A stretch of 64,000 bases of DNA from Sphingomonas sp. S1-29. GTDB lineage: Bacteria > Pseudomonadota > Alphaproteobacteria > Sphingomonadales > Sphingomonadaceae. The stretch lies in contig NZ_CP110678.1 in the NCBI RefSeq assembly GCF_026167545.1, positions 1,423,501 through 1,487,500 on the forward strand, written 5' to 3'. The translations under genes were made by a program, and so were the position numbers. Positions 17,054 through 29,500 of the stretch are shown here, in pieces (position 1 is the stretch's first letter; the number at the start of each line of letters is the position of its first letter). The notes below the pieces were generated by a model. It was not told where the DNA came from. It ran no database searches and saw only the letters and a list, made by a program, of their open reading frames with translations.

Positions 17054-17920
17054 ATGATCGATCGCTATCAGCTTCGCTATTTCCTCGCGGTGGTCGATCA
17101 CGGCAATTTCTCGCGTGCCGCCACCAATTGCCATGTGTCGCAGCCGACCTTGTCCGCGGGCATCGCGAAGCTCGAACGCTTCCTTGGCACCGCCTTGTTC
17201 CTGCGATCGAGCCAGCGGGTCGAGCTGACCGGCGCCGGCACGCGCTTCCTCGATCATGCGCGGCGGATCGAAAGCGAGTTCAACCTGGCGCTGCAGGCCG
17301 CCACCGCCGCGACCGATCGCGCGGTGCTGCGCGTCGGGATGCTGCGCAGCGTGCCCGGCGCGCTGGTGGCGGGTGCGATCGCCGGCATGCTCGCGATCGA
17401 TCCCGACGCGCGGGTCGAACTCGTCGGCGGCAGCGAGCGCGAACTGATCGGCCATGTCGCGCGCGGGCGGGTCGATTGCGCGGTCACCTTGGTGGGGCGC
17501 GGCGGCGATCGGTTCCTCGAGGAGCCGCTGATCGACGAAGGCTATGCGCTCGCGCTTCCCGCCGGGCACCCGCTGGCGGGCGAAGCGGTGATCGAGGCCG
17601 AGGCGCTCGCCGCCGAGGTGATGATCGTCCGCCGCCATTGTGAGGCGCTGTCCGAAACCAGCCGCCACTTCACCGAACGCGGGGTACGCCCGCATTTCGC
17701 CTATCGATCGACCAATGACGAGCGCGTGCTCGCGATGATCGCTGCCGGGCTGGGACTGACGGTAATGCCCGACGCCTATCGCGCGGCCGGCGTCGCGCGG
17801 CCCAAGCTCGCCGGGTTCAAGCTGCGCCGATCGATCGGGCTGATCTACGCCGCCAATGCCGAGGGGCTCGCCACCACCCCGCCCGCCTTCGTCGCCGCGC
17901 TGCGAAGGCATCTGGGCTGA
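17054..17920 (+). CDS. LysR-family regulator, divergent from leucine operon
   Basis: A 288-residue LysR regulator. The N-terminal winged helix (YQLRYFLAVVDHGNFSRAAT, then SQPTLSAGIAKLERFLGTALF) is followed by a periplasmic-binding-like effector domain. It is transcribed away from liuA with about 80 bases between, the classic arrangement for a LysR regulator of the neighbouring operon. Isovaleryl-CoA or another leucine-derived acyl-CoA would be a plausible effector, but nothing in the sequence identifies it. Two in-frame ATGs (17045 and 17054) lack a clear ribosome site; the second fits the family N-terminus better. Confidence 0.9.
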   Translation: MIDRYQLRYFLAVVDHGNFSRAATNCHVSQPTLSAGIAKLERFLGTALFLRSSQRVELTGAGTRFLDHARRIESEFNLALQAATAATDRAVLRVGMLRSVPGALVAGAIAGMLAIDPDARVELVGGSERELIGHVARGRVDCAVTLVGRGGDRFLEEPLIDEGYALALPAGHPLAGEAVIEAEALAAEVMIVRRHCEALSETSRHFTERGVRPHFAYRSTNDERVLAMIAAGLGLTVMPDAYRAAGVARPKLAGFKLRRSIGLIYAANAEGLATTPPAFVAALRRHLG

Positions 17921-17975
17921 CGAATTCGCGCGCTTCCCCCTGCACGTTGCGCGCCGCGGCCCCATATCGGGTGGG

Positions 17976-18854
17976 ATGCCACCCCCCACCCCGCTCCGCT
18001 TGGCCGATATCGGCTCGGGTCCCGCCGCGCTGTTGCGACGGCAAATGATCGGGCAGGTGCGCGCGGTATTCAACGATCAGGCAAAGGGCGAGCGCCCGGT
18101 GATGCGATCGGACAACGCTTTGTTCGATCCCGGCACGCCGATCTGGCGCGTGCATGGCGACGTCACCAGCATGATGGTCGGCGGAGTCGCGGCGTTGCTG
18201 CTCCAGATGCTCCACCCCGCCGCGCTTGCCGGCGTGTGGGACCATTCGAATTTCCGCGAGGACATGCTGGGCCGGCTGCGCCGCACCGCGCGCTTCATCG
18301 CGGTGACCACCTATGGCGACCGCGTCGATGCCGAAGCCGCGATGGCGCGGGTGCGGCGGATCCACGATCATGTCGGCGGCACGCTGGCCGATGGCACGCC
18401 CTATCGCGCGGGTGATCCGCGTCTGCTGGCATGGGTGCATGTCGCTGAGGCGATCGGCTTTCTCGATGCGTGGCAGAAGTTCGGATCGAAGCCGCTCACT
18501 CGCCCCGAACAGGACCGGTATTTTGCGCAATTCGCACAGATTGCGCGCGCGCTGGGGGCCGATCCGGTGCCCGCAACCCGCGCCGCCGCCGATGCGCTGT
18601 TGCTGTCCTATCGAAGCGAGTTGCGCGTCGATGCGCGGACGCGCGAGGTTTCGCGGCTGATCCTGTCGCAGCCGCCGCGCTCGGCAGTCGCGGGGCCGGT
18701 GCAGGCGATGCTGCTGCAGGCGGCGGTCGATCTGCTGCCGCCCTGGGCGGCGGCAATGCATGGTCTCCCGACCTCGCGGATGCGCCGGCCGCTGGTATCG
18801 GGCACGACCACCGGCGTCGCCAGGGCGCTGCGCTGGGCGTTCGCGACCGCCTGA
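17976..18854 (+). CDS. MpaB-like oxygenase (DUF2236)
   Basis: A 292-residue protein of the MpaB/DUF2236 family, which includes haem oxygenases such as rubber latex-clearing protein and mycophenolic acid MpaB. The region DPGTPIWRVHGDVTSMMVGG, then QMLHPAALAGVWDHSNF carries the family's conserved Trp/His pattern, and further His/Asp residues lie at RIHDHVGG. The ATG at 17976 has GGTGGG upstream. It sits alone between the LysR gene and a convergent ATPase gene. The physiological substrate is unknown. Confidence 0.8.
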   Translation: MPPPTPLRLADIGSGPAALLRRQMIGQVRAVFNDQAKGERPVMRSDNALFDPGTPIWRVHGDVTSMMVGGVAALLLQMLHPAALAGVWDHSNFREDMLGRLRRTARFIAVTTYGDRVDAEAAMARVRRIHDHVGGTLADGTPYRAGDPRLLAWVHVAEAIGFLDAWQKFGSKPLTRPEQDRYFAQFAQIARALGADPVPATRAAADALLLSYRSELRVDARTREVSRLILSQPPRSAVAGPVQAMLLQAAVDLLPPWAAAMHGLPTSRMRRPLVSGTTTGVARALRWAFATA

Positions 18855-18863
18855 CCCGCGCGA

Positions 18864-20309
18864 TCAGGCCGCCGCCGGCAGCGTCGTCCAACCCAGCGCC
18901 GGGATCGTCATCGAACGCTTGCCTGACAGATCCACCCGCGTGACCAGTATCTGCCGCTCCTCGATATAGCCGATCACCCGCCGCGCGCGCCCCAGCGAGG
19001 TGGTGCCATATACCCGCGCAAGTTCCTCGTCGCTCGGGCACGGCGCCCCGTCGCGCGCGGCGCGGGCGATCGCCAGATACGGTCCCAGCATGTCGTCGGG
19101 CAGGTCACGCGCGGCGCGGATCGCGGGTGCCCATTCCTCGCCCTCGCAATCATAGACCCCAGCGCGCGCTGCCGCGACCCGGCGGGCGAAGGCCGAAGCG
19201 TCGAGCGGCGAGCGGTGTACCCCCTGCATCCGGCAGCGCACCTGGAAATCCTGGAACAACATCGTCGCCGATCGCGCGGCGGCATCGGGCTCGGCAACGA
19301 TCGCGCGCAGCACGTCGGCGACCACCGCGGCGACATCGACGGGGGGCGAATCATCCTCGACCGGCGGCGGCAGATCGACCTGCGCCAGCGTTTCGAGCAC
19401 GCTCTCGGCGGGCGCTGGCGGCGGCGGCGGTGGCGGCACCAGGAACAGGCTTGGCTGCTCAGGTTCTTCGAGCAACGTCTGCTTCATGTCCGCCGATGGC
19501 GTTGGCAACGGCGTCAGCTTGGGTGCCACCGCACGCGCGCCGGTTTCGACCGAACCGATGCGGATCGACACCGGCCGCCGCGAGATCGCCGGCCCCAGCG
19601 CCAGGAAGCTGCCGCGCGCCAGATCGCGGATCGCGTCAGCCTGTTTGCGCTCCATCCCCAACAAATCGGCGGCGCGCAGCATGTCGATGTCGAGGAAGGT
19701 GCGCCCCATCAGGAAGTTCGATGCTTCGGCGGCGACGTTCTTGGCAAGCTTGGCCAGCCGCTGAGTCGCGATGATCCCGGCCAGCCCGCGCTTACGCCCG
19801 CGACACATCAGGTTGGTCATCGCCCCCAGCGATGCACGCCGCACCTCTTCGGCCACCTCGCCGCCGCCTGCCGGCGCGAACACCTGCGCCTCGTCGACCA
19901 CCACCAATGCCGGATACCAATGTTCACGCGGCGCATCGAACAATCCGCCCAGAAACGCCGCAGCCGTCCGCATCTGCCCTTCGGCCTCCAGCCCCTCCAG
20001 GCTCAGCACCACCGACGCGCGATGCTCGCGGCAGCGCCCAGCAAAGCGCAGGATCTCCGCCGCCGAATATTCCCCCGCCTCGACCACGACATGGCCATAG
20101 CGTTCGGACAAGGTGACGAAATCGCCCTCGGGATCAATGATCACTTGCTGGACGTGCGGTGCGCTGCGTTCGAGCAGCCGGCGCAGCAGGTGCGATTTGC
20201 CCGACCCAGAATTGCCCTGCACCAGCAGGCGGGTCGCCAATAGTTCTTCCAGGTCGATCGACGCGGGACGTCCCGCATCGTCGACCCCCATGTCCACCGA
20301 TATCGCCAT
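18864..20309 (-). CDS. HerA-like P-loop ATPase
   Basis: A 481-residue ATPase related to HerA/FtsK-type DNA-translocating ATPases (DUF87). GNSGSGKSH (Walker A, about residue 33) and ALVVVDEAQ (Walker B) are clear, followed by the RGRKRGLAGIIATQRLAKL helicase-like segment. A proline run near residue 290 links the ATPase to a helical C-terminal domain. HerA normally pairs with a NurA nuclease in DNA end processing; no nuclease gene is adjacent. ATPase assignment is firm, function open. The ATG at 20309 is preferred over one 29 codons upstream. Confidence 0.75.
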   Translation of the reverse strand: MAISVDMGVDDAGRPASIDLEELLATRLLVQGNSGSGKSHLLRRLLERSAPHVQQVIIDPEGDFVTLSERYGHVVVEAGEYSAAEILRFAGRCREHRASVVLSLEGLEAEGQMRTAAAFLGGLFDAPREHWYPALVVVDEAQVFAPAGGGEVAEEVRRASLGAMTNLMCRGRKRGLAGIIATQRLAKLAKNVAAEASNFLMGRTFLDIDMLRAADLLGMERKQADAIRDLARGSFLALGPAISRRPVSIRIGSVETGARAVAPKLTPLPTPSADMKQTLLEEPEQPSLFLVPPPPPPPAPAESVLETLAQVDLPPPVEDDSPPVDVAAVVADVLRAIVAEPDAAARSATMLFQDFQVRCRMQGVHRSPLDASAFARRVAAARAGVYDCEGEEWAPAIRAARDLPDDMLGPYLAIARAARDGAPCPSDEELARVYGTTSLGRARRVIGYIEERQILVTRVDLSGKRSMTIPALGWTTLPAAA

Positions 20310-20401
20310 CGGCTGCGTGTGGCCGATGGGGGGGGCCACGGGCAAGCCCGTTGTGCGAGAAAAGGGGCGATGATCCTGCGGCGGCTGCTCGCCCAAACCA
20401 A

Positions 20402-20528
20402 TCCTCCCCCGCCAGGGGGAGGTGGCGCCGAAGGCGACGGAGGGGGAGGACTCCCGAACCCAGCGGCTCGTGTCCTCCCCTTCGGTCAGGCTTCGCCTGC
20501 CACCTCCCCCTTGCGGGGGAGGATTTGA
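20402..20528. repeat. Composite family E repeat pair
   Basis: Two inverted GC-rich arms, each starting from CCTCCCCC and its complement with a GGTGGC core, lie between the HerA-like and transporter genes. The left arm matches the first half of the insertion inside methylmalonyl-CoA mutase at 36498. Confidence 0.75.
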
Positions 20529-20544
20529 AGGGGCGGTTGTCTGG

Positions 20545-22215
20545 TTAGTCGTTCAGGCTGCGCTTGAACGTCTCGGGCAGCCAGATCAGCCCGATGACCA
20601 CCGTCAGCGACGCGACCACGATCGGGTACCACAGGCCGTAGGTGATATCCCCCGTCGCCGCGACCATCGCGAAGGCTACCGTCGGCAGGAAGCCGCCGAA
20701 CCAGCCATTGCCGATATGATAGGGCAGCGACATCGAGGTGTAGCGGATCCGCGTCGGGAACAATTCGACCAGCAACGCCGCGATCGGGCCGTAGACCATG
20801 GTCACCAGGAAGACGAGCGCGAACAGGATCGCGACCACCGTCACCCGGTCGATCTGCGCCGGATCTGCCTTGGCGGGATAGCCCGCAGTCGCCAGCCCGG
20901 CCTTCACCTCGTTCTGGAACGCGGTGATCGCGGCTGCCCGCTCGGGGCCGCTCACCGTCGCCGGATCGGGCGAGGTGAACACCGTCTCGCCGATGCGGAT
21001 CTGCGCCACGGTGCCCGCAGGCCCCTCGACATTGTTGTAGTCGAGGCCGTTCTTGGCCAGATACGCCTTGGCGATGTCGCAGCTGGTGCTGTCGAACTTG
21101 TTCTTGCCCACCGGATCGAACTGGAACGAGCATTCATTCTCGTGCGCCAGCACGGTGATCGGGGCAGCCGCGGTGGCGCGCGCCAACGCCGGGTTGGCCG
21201 CGTCGGTCAGCGCACCGAACAGCGGGAAGTACAGGATCGCCGCCAATGCGCAGCCGCTGAGGATGATCGGCTTGCGACCGATCTTGTCCGACAGCCAGCC
21301 GAAGAACACGAAGAACGGCGTCGCCAGCGCCAGCGCGATCGCGATCATGATGTTCGCGCTCGCGCCATCGACCTTCATCGTGCGTTCGAGGAAGAAGAGC
21401 GCATAGAATTGGCCGGTGTACCAGACCACGCCCTGCCCCGCGACCGCGCCGAACAGCGCGATCAGCACCCATTTGCCGTTGCTCCACGTCCCGAACGCTT
21501 CGGTCAGCGGTGCCTTCGACGTGGCACCTTCGTCCTTCATCTTCTGGAAGACCGGGCTTTCGGCGAGCTGCAAGCGGATCCACAACGATACCGCCAGCAG
21601 GAAGATCGAGATCAGGAACGGCACGCGCCAGCCCCAGGCAGCGAAGGCTTCCTCGCCCATCGCGGTGCGCAGCCCGATGACGACCAGCAAGGCCGCGAAC
21701 AGCCCCATCGTCGCGGTCGTCTGGATCCAGCTGGTGAACAGCCCGCGCTTGCCCGGCGGGGCATGCTCGGCGACATAGGTCGCCGCGCCGCCATATTCGC
21801 CGCCCAGCGCGAGGCCCTGGATCAGTCGCAGCGCCACCAGGATGATCGGCGCGGCAACGCCGATCGAGGCATAGCTTGGCAACAGCCCCACCGCGAAGGT
21901 CGACAGGCCCATCAGCCCCATCGTCACCAGAAACGTGTTCTTGCGCCCTACCAGATCGCCGATCCGCCCGAACACCAACGCGCCGAACGGCCGCACCGCA
22001 AAGCCGGCAGCAAACGCCGCCAGCGCCAGGATAAAGCCCGTCGTCTCGTTCACGCCCGAAAAGAATTGCGCGGTGATATAGGCTGCGAGCAGGCCATAGA
22101 GGTAGAAGTCGTACCATTCGAAAACGGTGCCCAGCGACGACGCCGCGATCACCAGTTTCTCGTTCTGCTTCACCGACATTTTGCCCGGTGGCACCTCGTC
22201 ATATGTCGTCGCCAT
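20545..22215 (-). CDS. MHS-family MFS transporter, probable short-chain acid symporter
   Basis: A 556-residue major facilitator of the metabolite:H+ symporter branch. The N-terminal SSLGTVFEWYDFYLYGLLAAY, the loop FGRIGDLVGRKN and ALRLIQGLALGGEYGGAATY are family hallmarks, and about 12 helices are seen. It is longer than usual: a hydrophilic insert of about 110 residues (about 355-465) with a NECSF...STSCD Cys pair lies between late helices. Its neighbours are a DcaP-like porin and acetyl-CoA synthetase, so acetate or another short carboxylate is a likely substrate. This is inferred. Confidence 0.85.
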   Translation of the reverse strand: MATTYDEVPPGKMSVKQNEKLVIAASSLGTVFEWYDFYLYGLLAAYITAQFFSGVNETTGFILALAAFAAGFAVRPFGALVFGRIGDLVGRKNTFLVTMGLMGLSTFAVGLLPSYASIGVAAPIILVALRLIQGLALGGEYGGAATYVAEHAPPGKRGLFTSWIQTTATMGLFAALLVVIGLRTAMGEEAFAAWGWRVPFLISIFLLAVSLWIRLQLAESPVFQKMKDEGATSKAPLTEAFGTWSNGKWVLIALFGAVAGQGVVWYTGQFYALFFLERTMKVDGASANIMIAIALALATPFFVFFGWLSDKIGRKPIILSGCALAAILYFPLFGALTDAANPALARATAAAPITVLAHENECSFQFDPVGKNKFDSTSCDIAKAYLAKNGLDYNNVEGPAGTVAQIRIGETVFTSPDPATVSGPERAAAITAFQNEVKAGLATAGYPAKADPAQIDRVTVVAILFALVFLVTMVYGPIAALLVELFPTRIRYTSMSLPYHIGNGWFGGFLPTVAFAMVAATGDITYGLWYPIVVASLTVVIGLIWLPETFKRSLND

Positions 22216-22236
22216 GCACCCTCTCCCTGTGGTGAA

Positions 22237-23661
22237 TTAGAAGCCGTATTTGATCGCGAATTCGATGCGATCGAGCGCACCGGTGTCGCCATTGAGCAAT
22301 TCGCGGACGCCGTGACGATATTCGACGCCGACATCGAAACCCTTGGCGGGCGTCCAGAACAGATTGGCCGCGCCGCTATACGCCTTGGCATTGGCCAGGC
22401 CGGTGACGATCAGCCCGTCGGGATACTGCGCCGATTGGTAGCTGCCGGTAAAGGTCGATCGGATCGTCGGCGTCCAGCCGAGCTTCACCGCCGCGAAGCC
22501 CGCAAAATTGTCGATCACCTCGAGCTGGCCGCCCGGCCCGGCATAGAGCGCGTCGGGGACATAGCCGAGGCCCAGATAGCGGCCGATGCCCTGGCCATAG
22601 GTCGCCATGAAGCGGATATCGCTGCCATTGGCACCGATCGGTACCTTGCCCGATCCCGAGACGCCCCAGCCGAATGCGCTGTCGCCGACGCCCAGGGCAT
22701 CGACACGCAGTTCGCGCGCGATCGCGGCGATCGCGAAGTCGCCGAACGCGGGTTTCAGGTTGAGCCGCGCGACCAGATCGGGCGCGCGATCGTCGTCGGT
22801 GTCGACCAACGCCGCGTTGCCCGGCAGCGCGGTTTCGCTCTGCGGATTCTCGATCGCCAGCTGCAGGTTCGCGCTCTTCGACAGCGGCACGGTGTAGCGG
22901 ATCAGCGCCTGGCGGTTGAACACCGTGCCTTCGAGCGGGCCGACGAAATCGGTGCTTTCGGGCAGCACACCGACATTCTGGAAGGTCGACCATTCCTGCC
23001 CGACCAGCAAATTGCCATATTCGATGAAGCCGCGGCGGAACGTCGGCACATAGGGGTTGGTCGCGCGCTGCGCCCCCACCGGTGCGGTCGCGAGGGCAAA
23101 GTCGAACTCGACCAACGTCTTGATGTCGACGCCGCCGACCGGGGTCGACGAGCTCAGCACGATCCGCGACTGGCGCGCCGACAGCAGCAGATCCTCGCTC
23201 GCAAAGCCGCCGCCGACCGGAATCTGCTGCGGCAGGTAGAATTCCTTGCCGAGCCCGCCGACCGCAACCTCGCCGTCGCTGTAGCGGCTGGCGATGGTGT
23301 TCAGCCGGACGAAGCCGTTGAGCTTCACCGTCGTGTTGCCGACGCGAAACCCATCGGCGGGCGGTGCCGAGGCCACCGCGACATCGCCCTGCGACGATCC
23401 GGCGGCGCGCGTAACCTGTACGTTCGTCCCCGGCGGCGGCGGCGCCGAGGCGACGTTTGCCTGCGGCATGGGTACGGCGGCGCCCGTCGCCGGCGCTGCG
23501 CGCGCCGACTGCAATTCGCTGCGTAGCAGCGCCACCGCTTCCTCCAGCTGGCGCAGCCGCTCTTCCAACTGCACCTCGCGCGCCGTCTGCGCATTGGCGC
23601 TGCCTGCGCTCATCGAAAGGACCGCGGCACCCGCCAGCAATGTACTTTTGTAGCGAAGCAT
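22237..23661 (-). CDS. DcaP-like outer membrane porin
   Basis: A 474-residue outer-membrane channel. A signal peptide ending SAGSANAQ precedes a coiled-coil stretch (REVQLEERLRQLEEAVALLR) typical of DcaP/OprP-like trimeric porins, then a 16- to 18-strand beta-barrel ending in Phe (EFAIKYGF). The ATG at 23661 has GGGAG upstream. It is co-oriented with the downstream transporter gene and divergent from acs, suggesting uptake of dicarboxylates or short-chain acids across both membranes. Porin assignment is strong; selectivity is not visible. Confidence 0.85.
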   Translation of the reverse strand: MLRYKSTLLAGAAVLSMSAGSANAQTAREVQLEERLRQLEEAVALLRSELQSARAAPATGAAVPMPQANVASAPPPPGTNVQVTRAAGSSQGDVAVASAPPADGFRVGNTTVKLNGFVRLNTIASRYSDGEVAVGGLGKEFYLPQQIPVGGGFASEDLLLSARQSRIVLSSSTPVGGVDIKTLVEFDFALATAPVGAQRATNPYVPTFRRGFIEYGNLLVGQEWSTFQNVGVLPESTDFVGPLEGTVFNRQALIRYTVPLSKSANLQLAIENPQSETALPGNAALVDTDDDRAPDLVARLNLKPAFGDFAIAAIARELRVDALGVGDSAFGWGVSGSGKVPIGANGSDIRFMATYGQGIGRYLGLGYVPDALYAGPGGQLEVIDNFAGFAAVKLGWTPTIRSTFTGSYQSAQYPDGLIVTGLANAKAYSGAANLFWTPAKGFDVGVEYRHGVRELLNGDTGALDRIEFAIKYGF

Positions 23662-23800
23662 CCGAACTCTCCCGAACAACCGGCCCGCGCTCATGGCGCA
23701 CGCTCTAGTTATAGCCGTTAGGATCGCCCCCCTGACGAACATGCGATAGTTAGACCTTCGTCGATGCCTCCGGGCGCCCCTGCGACCTATGTCTGGGGTG

Positions 23801-23828
23801 CGCAAAGCCCGCGAAGCGGGTATTTGCG
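23801..23828 (+). promoter_or_regulatory. Hairpin in the acs leader
   Basis: CGCAAAGCCCGC and GCGGGTATTTGCG form a 12-bp imperfect stem with a GAA loop directly before the acs ribosome site (GAGAGGAG). It could be an RNA control element or, as an inverted repeat, a binding site for the adjacent CrbR regulator. Function is inferred. Confidence 0.4.
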
Positions 23829-23855
23829 GAGGAAACAAGCAGAGAGGAGCCGCAT

Positions 23856-25795
<1,940 letters not shown>

Positions 25796-25799
<4 letters not shown>

Positions 25800-26419
25800 A
25801 TCGAACGATCCTCGTCGCCGACGACCATCCGCTGTTCCGCCAGGCGCTGATCCTGGCGATCGAGCGGGTGGCGCCCGAGGCGAGGATCGTCGAGGCGGGC
25901 ACGCTCGCGCGCGCCGCCGAGCTTGCGGCGACGGCCGAGGATCTGGCGCTGGTGCTGCTCGACCTGAAGATGCCCGGCGCCGAGGGGTTTTCGGGTGTCG
26001 CGCTGCTCCACGCCGAACGCCCCGGCGTGCCGATCCTGGTGGTGTCGAGCGCCGGCGGGCTCGCGGTGGCGCACGAGGCCTGCCGCTTCGGCGCGGTCGG
26101 CTTCATCGGAAAGGACCGCCCGCTCGAGGACATCGAAGCCGCGATCGCCGACGCGCTGGCGGGCAAGGCAATCACTGGCCCCGCCGACCCCGAGATCGAC
26201 GCGGTCGCCGAAAAGGTCGCCGGGCTCACGCCGATGCAGTTGAAGGTGCTGCTGGGCGTGCTGCACGGCCGGCTGAACAAGCAGATCGCCTATGACCTGT
26301 CGATCAGCGAGGCGACGGTGAAGGCGCACATGACCGCGGTGCTGCGCAAGCTCGACGTGCAAAACCGCACCCAGGCGGTGCTGGCGGCGCGCGCGCTGGG
26401 GCTCGGGATTACGCACTGA
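25796..26419 (+). CDS. crbR: CrbR-like LuxR-family response regulator
   Basis: A 207-residue response regulator with an N-terminal receiver domain ([10 protein letters not shown]; phospho-Asp56 in LLDLKMP; conserved Lys in FIGKDRPLE) and a C-terminal LuxR-type HTH ([20 protein letters not shown] then [17 protein letters not shown]). It is the partner expected for the CrbS-type kinase just downstream on the other strand. In Vibrio and Pseudomonas this pair activates acs during acetate use. Overlap with acs (ATGA) fits that role. Confidence 0.88.
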
Positions 26420-26440
26420 ATTCGAGCGAACGGCATAGCG

Positions 26441-26518
26441 CCGTTCGTTTCGAGCGTAGTCGAGAAGCCGCCACGCAGCGCAGAACCCCGTTTCTCGACT
26501 TCGCTCGAAACGAACGGG
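26441..26518. repeat. Palindromic repeat pair, family B
   Basis: Arms GTTCGTTTCGAGCGTAGTCG and TCGACTTCGCTCGAAACGAA lie between the convergent crbR and crbS genes. It may also help end transcription from both sides. Confidence 0.75.
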
Positions 26519-26540
26519 TGCGGTTAGGGTCCCCGCACCC

Positions 26541-29500
26541 TCACTCCGCCGCCCGCGCGCCTTCACCTTCCGCGATCCACCCCGCCAGCGTCGCCGCCGC
26601 CAGCGGCTTCGCCAGCACCGTGACGCCAACCCCATGCGCCTTGGCCGACGTCACCGCCGAGGCATCGGCGGTTACCAGCGCCGCGCGCAGCCCGGGCCGC
26701 AGCCGCCGGAGCGCGGCGATCGTCGCCAGCCCGTCGGGGCCGTCGCCCAAATGGAAGTCGACCAGCGCCAGGCTCGCCTCGCCGAGCGCCACCGCCGCGC
26801 TCGCGGCATCGCGCGCGATCGCCACGCGGTGGCCATCGGCTTCGAGCAGCGCGCGCATCGCGTCGAGAATGTCGGGATCGTCGTCGACCACCAGGATCGC
26901 ATGCCGCCGTTCGCCGATCGTCGCAGGCAGGCGCAACGTCGCCGCGACCGGCTGCGCCTGCGAACGCGGCAGCACCACCCCGAACGCGCTCCCGCGCCCG
27001 ACGTGCGAGCGCAGCGTCACCTCGGCACCGAGCAACCGCGCGGTCCGCTCGACGATCGCCAGGCCAAGGCCGATCCCGCCCTCGCCGCCGGTCCCGAGCC
27101 GCTCGAACTCGCGGAAGATCGCCGCGCGCTTGTCGTCGGGAATCCCGTGGCCGGTGTCGATCACCTCGATCGCGATTCGGCCCCCGCGCCGCCTTGCGCC
27201 CACCAGCACCCCGCCGGAATCGGTGTAGCGGATCGCGTTCGACACGAAATTCTGCAGGATCGATCGCAGCAGCACCGGATCGGTCGCGACCGTCCCCGTT
27301 CCCGCCCCCAACGCGATCCGCAGCCCCTTTTCGGCGGCAAGCGGGCGAAACCCCTCGACCACGTCGCTCAGCAGCGGGCGAACGTCGATCGCCTCGGGCA
27401 CGGGCTCGATCCCGCCTGCGTCGAGCTTGGAGATATCGAGCAGCGCGCGCAGCAATTGCTCGGCGGCGGCGATCGACTTGTCGACCCGCTCGACCAGCCG
27501 GTGCGCGCCGGTCTCGCGGCCCAGCGCCGCGCTGAACAGCCGCGCGGCGTGGAGCGGCTGCAACAGATCGTGGCTCGCCGCCGCCAGGAAGCGCGTCTTG
27601 TCGCGCGTCGCCAGCGCCAGTTGTTCGTTGAGCCGGGTCAGCTCGGCGGTCCGCTCGGTCACCCGCGCCTCGAGCTCGGCGCGCGCGCGCGCTTCGGTGG
27701 TGGTGTCGGTGAAGCACATCACATACCCGCCGCCGGGCATCGGCCCGCCCACGGTCTTGAGCACGCGGCCATCGGGGCGGGTGCGCTCGAAGCTGTGCAC
27801 CTCGCCGCGCTGCAGATGCCCCAGCCGCCGCGCGACATGCGCCTCGACCTCGCCCGGCCCGCAATCGCCGCGGATCGCGTTCCAGCGGATCAGGTCGGCG
27901 ACCGGCGCGCCGACATGCACCAGCCCCTCGGGATAGCCGAACAGCTCGAGATAGCGCGTATTCCACGCCACCAGCCGTTGCTCGCCATCGACCACGCTGA
28001 CGCCGGGGTCGATATGCTCGAGCGTCGCCGCCAGCAGTCCCTTCGAAAATTGCAGGCTCTGCCCGCTTTCGTCGAGCATCCGCGCGACATCCTCATGCCC
28101 CAGCCGCTCGCCCGCCAGCGCCGACGCCATCAGCGCGCGCGCCGAGGGGGCGCCGACCACGCCTGCGACCAGCCGTTCGGCGCGCCTGGCATCCTCGCGC
28201 GCGATCGGCCGCGCCTGCGGCGGCCCCAGCGTCTCGGCGGCGCGCCCTTCGCCGACGAAGCGCCCGACGAAGGCCGACAGCGCCGCCATGTCCTCGACCT
28301 GGCCTACCGCAGCGCGCGCGAACAGGCGCGGGCGCTTGGGCGCCTTGCGCGCGGCGACCAGCGCGAGCAGCAGCAGGTTCGCGCCCAGGCTCCACGCGAC
28401 GCCGTGCACCAGCGGCCCGGCATCGCCGATCCCCAGCAGATGGCGCGGATCGAACGGCGTGTCCGCCAGCGCGGTCAGCCAGGCGCGGGGCAGCACCGGC
28501 GGCAGCGCCAGCGTCCACAGCCACAGCACCAGCCCCGCCGCGAGCCCCGCCTTGGCCGCCAGCGCATCGCGCATCCGCCCGTCGACCGCGAGCAGCAGTA
28601 ACGGCGCGATCTGCGCCATCGCGGCGAAGGCGATGTGGCCAATCACCGCCAGCCGCTGCTCGCCCGAAATCGAACGCGCCCACAGCAAGGCCAGGGCGAT
28701 CACCAGCACGATCGACAGCCGCCTGACGTACAGCAGCAACCGACCCAGATTGGCCTCGCCCGACAGCCGCGGCGAGCGCAACAGGATCGGCGCGATCAGA
28801 TCGTTCGACACCATCGTGGACAGCGCGATCGTCTCGACCACCACCATCGCGGTCGCCGCCGAAAACCCGCCGAGGAACGCGACCAACGCGAGCGCCTGCG
28901 AATCGATCGCCAGTGGCAGTTGCAGCACGAACAGATCAGGCGACGCGCCGGGGGGCAACAGTGCCAGCCCCGCCCAGGTGATCGGCATCACCATCGCGGT
29001 CATCACCAGCAGATAGCCGACGAACGGCCAGCGCGCGCGAACGATGTCGTCGGGCGAATGCGCCTCGATCACGCTGACATAGAATTGGCGCGGCAGGCAC
29101 AGGATCGCGGCCATCGACAGCAAGGTGATGAGGACGACCTCGACCCCTGCCCCCGCGGGCGAGAAGTTGCGCGCGATCGCCGCCGCGCCCGCCGCCGCTG
29201 CGTCACGTGGCGCCGACAGCAGCAGCACCGTCGCGGTCACCGCGACCGCAGCGAGCGCCGCCAGCTTCACCAGCGATTCGAACGCGGTGGCGAACACCAC
29301 GCCTTCGTTGCGGCCCGATGCCTCATAGCGCCGCGTGCCGAACAACATCGCGAACATCGCGAGCACGACGGCGGTGACGCCCATCACTACCGCGACCGAT
29401 CCGCCGCTCAGCGTCGAAAAGGCGATTCCCACCGATCGCAGCTGGAGCGCGATATAGGGCATCACCCCCAACGCCGCGGTCACCGTCACCAGCGCCGCCA

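Noticed and set aside
20422..23526. A very long open frame on the plus strand opposite the transporter and porin genes
   Set aside because: High-GC coding DNA leaves long antisense frames. The product is Arg/Asp/His-rich with no domain, and the real genes on the other strand have signal peptides, membrane helices and ribosome sites.
26634..28601. A 655-codon frame opposite the crbS gene
   Set aside because: Composition is Arg/Gln-rich and low-complexity, a shadow of the kinase gene; no start signal.
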